Below, one piece after another: positions 58,586-64,000 of a stretch of 64,000 nt of DNA. The translations under genes were made by a program, and so were the position numbers. Origin of the DNA: Gammaproteobacteria bacterium RIFOXYD12_FULL_61_37 (lineage in GTDB: Bacteria; Pseudomonadota; Gammaproteobacteria; Chromatiales; Chromatiaceae). The first letter of the stretch is position 1, and each line of letters begins with the position of its first letter. The stretch lies in assembly GCA_001801995.1 (NCBI GenBank), contig MGZB01000016.1, forward strand, positions 1-64,000. The letters are read 5' to 3'. The notes under the pieces were generated by a model that saw nothing but the letters and a program-made list of their open reading frames with translations, was not told the origin of the DNA and made no database searches.

Positions 58586-60997
58586 ATGGCAAAAGAAACG
58601 GAACCTGAGCAGCAATGTTTCCACTGCGGTCAACCGGTTCCGCCGGATTGTGATTACCGGACAACCATCCTGGGTGTGGAACGCGCCATGTGTTGCCTGG
58701 GCTGTCACTCTGTCGCCCAGGCCATCGTGGCTGGTGGCCTGGAGAACTTCTACCTGCACCGAACCGCCCCCTCCAACCGGGTAGAGGATCTGGTGCCGGA
58801 GGAGCTTCGTCAAATGGAACTCTACGACCAGCCCCGCCTGCAAGGCTCTTTCGTCAGCGTGGACGAAGAGAACCTACGCTCCGCCTCCTTGATTCTGGAG
58901 GGTATCACCTGTGCCGCCTGCGTCTGGCTCAATGAAAGGCATGTGGGCGGGCTGCCCGGTGTGCTGGACTTCAACGTCAACTACTCAACCCACCGTGCCC
59001 GCGTGCGCTGGGACGACTCGCGCATCCATTTGAGCGATATCCTCAAGGCCGTCGCCGCCATCGGCTACGTGGCCCATCCCTTCGACCCCGGCCGTCAGGA
59101 GGCTGTGTTCCGGAAGGAACGATCCATCGCCCTGCGGCGGCTGGCGGTGGCTGGGCTCGGCACCATGCAGGTGATGATGCTCGCCGTGCCCCTCTATAGT
59201 GGCGCCGACGGGGAAATGATGCACTTCCTGCGCCTGATCAGCATGATCATCACGATCCCAGTGCTCATCTACTCGGCCCAAAGTTTTTTCATCGCCGCCT
59301 GGCGGGACCTGAAGCACCGTCAGGTAGGCATGGATGTGCCGGTCTCTCTCGCCATCGCCGGGGCCTTCGGCGCCAGCGCCTGGTCCACGCTGACAGGGGG
59401 CGGCGAGGTCTATTTCGAATCGGTCTGCATGTTCGCCTTCTTTTTGCTTACCAGCCGCTTCCTGGAGATGAGCGCGCGCCAGCGCGCCGGGCAGGCGGCG
59501 GAGAGTCTGGTCAAGATGCTGCCCTCGACCGCCATCCGCCTGACCGATGCCGGTCAGGAAGCAGTCGCTGTGGCCGATCTGGCGCCGGGCGACCGGGTGT
59601 TGGTGAAGCCGGGTGAGACCGTGCCGGTGGACGGCGTGGTGATCGAGGGAACCAGCTCCGTCGATGAGTCCCTCCTGACGGGGGAGAGCCTCCCCAGGGC
59701 CAAGGAGCCCAGCGACCCGCTGATCGGCGGCAGCCTCAACGTAGAGAGCCCCCTGGTCCTTCGCGTCGAGAAGGTGGGCGAGGATACCCTGGTCTCGGCC
59801 ATCGTCCGGCTGCTGGATCGTGCCCAGGCGGAGAAGCCGCGAATCGCCCTCGTCGCCGACCGCATCGCCGGCGGGTTCCTCTCTGCCCTGCTGCTCCTCT
59901 CCGTCGCCGTGGCCCTCTGGTGGGTGATGCACGATCCCAGCCGCGCCTTCGTCGTAACCCTTTCGGTGCTGGTGGTCAGTTGCCCCTGCGCCCTCTCCCT
60001 CGCGACACCGGCCGCCGTCACCGCCGCCACCGGCGCCCTGACCCGGAAGGGCCTCTTGATTACACGCGGCCATGCCCTGGAGACCCTGGCCAGGGCCACC
60101 CACATCGTCTTCGACAAGACCGGGACCCTGACCCAGGGCCGCTTGAGCCTGATATCCGTGATCCCTATCACCGAGGGGATGACCCCGGAAAAGGCGCTGG
60201 CTATTGCCGCTGCCCTGGAGAGCCGTTCCGAACACCCTGTCGCCCGGCTGCTGTCCCTCTCATCCGGCGCCGTTCTGGATGTCACGGAACTGGAGTCCAA
60301 ACCGGGCCACGGCGTGGAGGGCCGGGTTGAGGGGGTTCGTTTCCGTATCGGCAGCCTTCGCTACGTAGCCGAACTGAGCGGCGCCGCCGACACCCTGCCG
60401 GAGGGCGCCGGGACCACCCGAATCGCCCTGGGCCATGAGCAGGGCATCGCGGCCTGGTTCGAACTCAGCGACAGCCTGCGCGAGGATGCCGTCCTGACCT
60501 TGCGCGAGCTTCGTTCCCTGGGGCTCCAGCCCCTGATCCTCAGCGGGGACGTGCCGGGGGCGGTGGCCGCCGTCGCCGGAAACCTCGGTATAGACGACTA
60601 CCAGGGGGGCCTCCGGCCAGAGGAGAAGCTGGACCGGGTCCGCACCATCCAAGCGCAAGGCGGGGTGGTCGTCATGGTGGGGGACGGTGTCAACGACGCC
60701 CCCGTGCTGGCCGGCTCCGAGGTCTCGCTGGCGGTCGGCGGGGGCTCCCAACTGGCCCACGCCAGCGCCGACATGATCCTGCTCTCGGAGCAACTGCGGC
60801 ATATTCCGGAGGGAATCCGCACAGCCCGGCGAACCCTGGCCATCATCCGGCAGAACCTCGGCTGGGCGCTGCTCTATAATGCGATCGCCATCCCCCTGGC
60901 CGCAGCGGGTTTCATCCTGCCCTGGGTCGCCTCCCTCGGCATGTCGATCAGTTCCCTCATCGTGGTGGTGAATTCATTGCGCCTGCGATCCGGCTGA
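58586..60997 (+). CDS. ccoI: Copper-transporting P-type ATPase CcoI
   Basis: P1B-type ATPase that supplies copper for assembly of cbb3-type cytochrome c oxidase (FixI). The 803-residue protein has an N-terminal cysteine-rich region (CFHCG, CCLGCH), an HMA domain with GITCAAC near residue 108, TGES in the actuator, the CPC motif (VVSCPCALSLATPA) near residue 468, the phosphorylation site DKTGT near 511 and GDGVNDAP near 701. The CcoI pattern, and ccoS next to it, separate it from CopA. ccoNOQP are not in the window. Confidence 0.93.
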   Translation: MAKETEPEQQCFHCGQPVPPDCDYRTTILGVERAMCCLGCHSVAQAIVAGGLENFYLHRTAPSNRVEDLVPEELRQMELYDQPRLQGSFVSVDEENLRSASLILEGITCAACVWLNERHVGGLPGVLDFNVNYSTHRARVRWDDSRIHLSDILKAVAAIGYVAHPFDPGRQEAVFRKERSIALRRLAVAGLGTMQVMMLAVPLYSGADGEMMHFLRLISMIITIPVLIYSAQSFFIAAWRDLKHRQVGMDVPVSLAIAGAFGASAWSTLTGGGEVYFESVCMFAFFLLTSRFLEMSARQRAGQAAESLVKMLPSTAIRLTDAGQEAVAVADLAPGDRVLVKPGETVPVDGVVIEGTSSVDESLLTGESLPRAKEPSDPLIGGSLNVESPLVLRVEKVGEDTLVSAIVRLLDRAQAEKPRIALVADRIAGGFLSALLLLSVAVALWWVMHDPSRAFVVTLSVLVVSCPCALSLATPAAVTAATGALTRKGLLITRGHALETLARATHIVFDKTGTLTQGRLSLISVIPITEGMTPEKALAIAAALESRSEHPVARLLSLSSGAVLDVTELESKPGHGVEGRVEGVRFRIGSLRYVAELSGAADTLPEGAGTTRIALGHEQGIAAWFELSDSLREDAVLTLRELRSLGLQPLILSGDVPGAVAAVAGNLGIDDYQGGLRPEEKLDRVRTIQAQGGVVVMVGDGVNDAPVLAGSEVSLAVGGGSQLAHASADMILLSEQLRHIPEGIRTARRTLAIIRQNLGWALLYNAIAIPLAAAGFILPWVASLGMSISSLIVVVNSLRLRSG

Positions 60998-61066
60998 CCA
61001 GCGCGGCCTACCGGATGGCCCTACAATCCAGGGATCGACCGGTCCCAATACCAGCGGAGAGATGAT

Positions 61067-61273
61067 GTGAGCAGCCTCTATTTTCTGATCCCCTTAGCGC
61101 TGATTATGCTGGCGGGCGCCATCTGGGCCTTTGTCTGGTCCGTGCGTAGCGGGCAGTTCGAGGATATGGAAGGACCCGCCCACCGCATTCTGATGGATGA
61201 CGACGATCCCATGATCCCCTTGGACTCCCGGAGCAGGCCTGGCCGGAAGGCCGGAAAAGGCGATCAGGCATAG
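61067..61273 (+). CDS. ccoS: cbb3 oxidase maturation protein CcoS
   Basis: Small membrane protein needed for cofactor insertion into cbb3 oxidase. The 68-residue protein has one N-terminal helix (LIPLALIMLAGAIWAFVWSV), then SGQFEDMEGPAHRILMDDDD, the CcoS hallmark. It begins with GTG 61067 behind GGAGAG and follows ccoI by 69 bp. Confidence 0.9.
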   Translation: MSSLYFLIPLALIMLAGAIWAFVWSVRSGQFEDMEGPAHRILMDDDDPMIPLDSRSRPGRKAGKGDQA

Positions 61274-61290
61274 CGCCACGGGAGGCCCTG

Positions 61291-63147
61291 ATGAAATCGA
61301 AGCTGGTCCTTCTCTTGGCGGTATCCACCCTTACCTTTGGTGCCGCCCTGAACGGCAGCAACCCTCCCGGCAGAATACTCTCCGTTGAATTCCTGGAAAC
61401 GCCCGACGCCCCTGCCGAGGTGGAGGCCATGGCCAAGACAAGGACTACCGCAAAGGCCCTGGTGACCTACGCGAATGGCGTCCGGAAGGAATTTCCGCTG
61501 ACCTATCACACCCTATTCAGCGTCAAAGACAAAGTGGGGGGCAACCCCCATCCCGCCGGGCAGGCCTACGACCACCGGATGCAACCCTTGACGGACCCCT
61601 TCGGGCAGCCTGTCATCCTGGAAACGCCCGATGCCAACAGCCTGCTTGACCTGGACGGGAACCTCTTCCTCATCAGCCACCTGGAGTACGACTGGCTGCT
61701 TTCCAATGGCGCCGGGGCCTCTTCAACGCCCAACTGGTATCGCCGCGTCCCCACCGGCATGATCCTGACCGGACTTGATCAAAGCAGCGACGGCAGGTTG
61801 TCGGTGAGGTCCCAGCGCCCCATCGATTTCTCCCCAGTCAACGGCACCTGGATCAATTGTTTCGGCTCCCAGACCCCATGGAATACACACCTGGGGTCGG
61901 AGGAAGACTACGACCTCCAGTACAACCCGTTGACCCCCAGTTACAGCGTCACTTCCTCCGGCCTCAAGGCGATGACCGAACTCTATTGGGGGAACACCAG
62001 GACCGCCCGCCCATATCACTACGGCTTCATTCCCGAGGTACGGGTGGACAAGGAGGGAGGGGTCAACCTGGTGAAGCACTACGCCATGGGCCGCGCCTCC
62101 TGGGAGATGGCCCTGGTCATGACTGACGGCAGGACCGTCTATTCCGGTGACGACGGTACCCACGGGCTGTTGGCCATGTTCATCGCCGACAAAGCCGGAG
62201 ACCTTTCAGCCGGAACCCTTTACGCCGCCCGGTGGGGCCAGACATCGGCCGATGGAGGTGGAAAGGCCGACCTGGCCTGGGTCAGGCTGGGCCACGCCAC
62301 CGACGCAGGGATCAGGGCCATTATCGAGACGGGGACAGATTTCAATGGCATCTTCGACGCCGTTGCGGCCCAGGGCGGTGCTTGTCCCGAGGGTTACAAC
62401 CGCATCCGCGCAGGTTCATCCGCCGATGAGTGCCTGAGGGTAAGGCCCGGCATGGAGCAGGCCGCCGCCTTTCTGGAAACCCGCCGCTATGCCGCCTTGC
62501 AGGGCGCGACCACCGAATTCACCAAAATGGAAGGCATTGCCCGTAACACCAAGGACAACAAACTCTATATGGCCATGTCCCGCATCGAAGGTAGCATGAA
62601 GGCCGAAGCCGGAGCCCCCGCCGACCACATCCAACTGCCGGAGAACAAGGCGGGCGCCACCTACACAGTTGAATTGGCCGGCGGACAACGGCCGGTCAAT
62701 GGCGGCGAGGTCATCGATTCCCATCAGACCGCCGTTCGCATGTACGTGGAGCCCGCCCTGCTGGGCAGGCCCGTTGCGCCCGATGACCAAGGAAATACCG
62801 CCGACCTAAATACTGTCGCCAACACGGACAACCTCTTCTTTTCCGAGAAGATGCGGACCCTCTTTATCGGCGAGGACTCAAGCCTCCACCTCAACAACCG
62901 CCTCTGGGCCTACAACATCGACACGAAAAAATTGACCCGCATCCTCTCCGCCGCAGCCGGGGCCGAGATCACGGGCTTGCAAGTCCTGGACAGCCTCAAC
63001 GGTCACGCCTACATCATGAGCAACAGCCAGCACTGGGGTGATATCTCCGACGGTGTGCCTGCCGGATTGAAGTCGCAGCTTTCGGCCAGGATCGACAGAT
63101 TCCACGCCCCCGTGGGCTATATCGGTGGACTTCCGGGTTTCGAGTAG
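61291..63147 (+). CDS. PhoX-like (DUF839) exported phosphatase
   Basis: A 618-residue exported protein with a Sec-type signal peptide (LVLLLAVSTLTFGAA) and strong PhoX/DUF839 motifs: GTWINCFGSQTPWNTHLG near 190-207, GRASWEMALVMTDGRTVY near 267-284, EFTKMEGIARN near 409-419 and FIGEDSSLHLNNRLWAYN near 527-544. PhoX is a calcium/iron alkaline phosphatase of the periplasm, normally Tat-exported; the Sec signal here is a variation. It begins 17 bp after ccoS, so co-transcription is likely. Whether it is a phosphatase is inference. Confidence 0.78.
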   Translation: MKSKLVLLLAVSTLTFGAALNGSNPPGRILSVEFLETPDAPAEVEAMAKTRTTAKALVTYANGVRKEFPLTYHTLFSVKDKVGGNPHPAGQAYDHRMQPLTDPFGQPVILETPDANSLLDLDGNLFLISHLEYDWLLSNGAGASSTPNWYRRVPTGMILTGLDQSSDGRLSVRSQRPIDFSPVNGTWINCFGSQTPWNTHLGSEEDYDLQYNPLTPSYSVTSSGLKAMTELYWGNTRTARPYHYGFIPEVRVDKEGGVNLVKHYAMGRASWEMALVMTDGRTVYSGDDGTHGLLAMFIADKAGDLSAGTLYAARWGQTSADGGGKADLAWVRLGHATDAGIRAIIETGTDFNGIFDAVAAQGGACPEGYNRIRAGSSADECLRVRPGMEQAAAFLETRRYAALQGATTEFTKMEGIARNTKDNKLYMAMSRIEGSMKAEAGAPADHIQLPENKAGATYTVELAGGQRPVNGGEVIDSHQTAVRMYVEPALLGRPVAPDDQGNTADLNTVANTDNLFFSEKMRTLFIGEDSSLHLNNRLWAYNIDTKKLTRILSAAAGAEITGLQVLDSLNGHAYIMSNSQHWGDISDGVPAGLKSQLSARIDRFHAPVGYIGGLPGFE

Positions 63148-63209
63148 GCCGACCTATCTCTTACCGCACCGGTCGGGGTTGTGAGGCACCAAATAGGAAC
63201 TTAAAAGGC

Positions 63210-64000
63210 TCAATGGCTCGTCCCCTCGGAGCGAGTGATTTTGTTGTGGACGTTATATTTGCCGGAGGGCTTGACCATGGGCAGGCGCTTTACCTCTTTC
63301 AGGCTGTTTGCGTCGTAGATCACTACCGCGCCGTCCATCTCCCAGATGCTCAAGAGAGCATGGCGCCCATCCTTGTCGAACTCTACATGGGCAGCGGTCT
63401 TGCCCGGTTCGGGGCGAAGGGTATCGACGATCTTCAGCTTCTGCTTGTCGATGATATGCACGGCATCCTTGCTGGTGCCCAGGGAAACATCCGCCCAGGC
63501 GTAGGGGGAATTTTCGTGGCTGCGCATGAAAAAGCCGGGACCCAGGGTCTTCAGCTCCTTGATGACCTTCCATTTCCGCATGTCGATGATGGAAATCGTG
63601 CTTTCCTTGAGGTTGGGGGTTGCCATGACGCGGTTCCCCTTGTAGTTCCAAGTGATGCCCGATCCGAGATGCGGCATCCCCGGCAGCTTGAGCTTGTGCG
63701 TAACTCGCCCTATATCGAGGTCCACCACCTGGATTCCCCCCTGGCGCGAGGAGCCGATCAGGGTGCTGTAGTCCGGGCTGAAGAGGAAGTCATCCAGGTA
63801 GTCGCTGACCTTGATCTTCCGTATGGGAAAGGGTTCCACCTCAGTGTTCTCGCCGGAATCCTCATTGAAGTCATGCACCCAGGTACCGAATCCCTTGGGT
63901 GGGTGGTCCTGGTAGTTGATCTCCCAGACCTCGGGGAGGTCCTTGAGGGCGACCACGAAGCTGTGCCGGGGGTCGGCGGTATAGACCGCGCTGACGCGGG
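63210..64000 (-). CDS. nirS: Cytochrome cd1 nitrite reductase NirS, C-terminal part
   Basis: The last 263 residues of a NirS-type protein; its start lies beyond the right edge. The d1 propeller is recognised by FVVALKDLPEVWEINY, DYLDDFLFSPDYSTL, GMPHLGSGITWNYKG and the final GKYNVHNKITRSEGTSH. NirS reduces nitrite to NO with heme d1, upstream of NO reductase. Related NirN and NirF proteins also have d1 propellers, but the tail and the match through to the last residue favour NirS. Convergent to the PhoX-like gene. Confidence 0.88.
   Translation of the reverse strand, partial: RVSAVYTADPRHSFVVALKDLPEVWEINYQDHPPKGFGTWVHDFNEDSGENTEVEPFPIRKIKVSDYLDDFLFSPDYSTLIGSSRQGGIQVVDLDIGRVTHKLKLPGMPHLGSGITWNYKGNRVMATPNLKESTISIIDMRKWKVIKELKTLGPGFFMRSHENSPYAWADVSLGTSKDAVHIIDKQKLKIVDTLRPEPGKTAAHVEFDKDGRHALLSIWEMDGAVVIYDANSLKEVKRLPMVKPSGKYNVHNKITRSEGTSH

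Overview
The window is a 64 kb, GC-rich piece of a chromosome from a gammaproteobacterium that very probably oxidises sulfide, denitrifies and fixes CO2. Supporting genes are a flavocytochrome c sulfide dehydrogenase (fccAB), a nitric oxide reductase operon (norCBEFQ) with its own Dnr-type regulator, the C-terminal part of a cytochrome cd1 nitrite reductase (nirS, running off the right edge), a CbbQ/CbbO-type Rubisco activase pair, cbb3 oxidase maturation genes (ccoI, ccoS) and a ferredoxin of the Allochromatium vinosum type. Housekeeping gene orders (coaBC-dut-algC-argB-slmA, ribF-ileS-lspA, ftsY-ftsE-ftsX-rpoH) are those of Gammaproteobacteria. The likeness to Chromatiales or related sulfur oxidisers is inference; no rRNA or tRNA gene is present to test it.

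Layout. 1-3.7 kb: relic of a DUF4143 ATPase gene, then cbbQO. 3.7-25 kb: core genes (pyrE, slmA, argB, a membrane-anchored AlgC, dut, coaBC, ribF, ileS, lspA, a zinc peptidase, rpoH, ftsXEY, two M16 peptidases, rsmD, coaD, ferredoxin). 25.4-27 kb: universal stress protein and an orphan AmmeMemoRadiSam-type radical SAM enzyme. 27-33.6 kb: leftward nor operon ending in ubiE, with divergent dnr and a shared Dnr box. 33.8-45.3 kb: accessory block with two serine-hydrolase-like proteins, an ICMT-like membrane methyltransferase, a 1278-aa carbamoyltransferase-methyltransferase fusion, an isochorismatase-fold protein lacking the usual catalytic Asp, a PAS-GGDEF-EAL protein with a degenerate GGDEF, a TIR protein and a NosD-like beta-helix protein. 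45.4-48.5 kb: anaerobic ribonucleotide reductase with the glycyl-radical segment on a separate small gene. 48.7-52.9 kb: tetraheme cytochrome, secreted ankyrin protein, fccAB and a second diheme cytochrome. 53-58.5 kb: comF and bioBFHCD. 58.6-64 kb: ccoI, ccoS, a PhoX-like protein and the end of nirS.

The most interesting signals are: (1) the split class III ribonucleotide reductase, whose upstream region carries an FNR/Dnr-like box and two palindromic NrdR-like boxes 32 bp apart; (2) a near-perfect CIRCE operator overlapping a plausible rpoH promoter; (3) the carbamoyltransferase-methyltransferase fusion and its unusual neighbours; (4) the isochorismatase-like protein joined to a c-di-GMP protein with degenerate active sites; (5) an in-frame palindromic repeat inside cbbO. 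All calls come from reading the sequence and from knowledge of the families; no searches were run.
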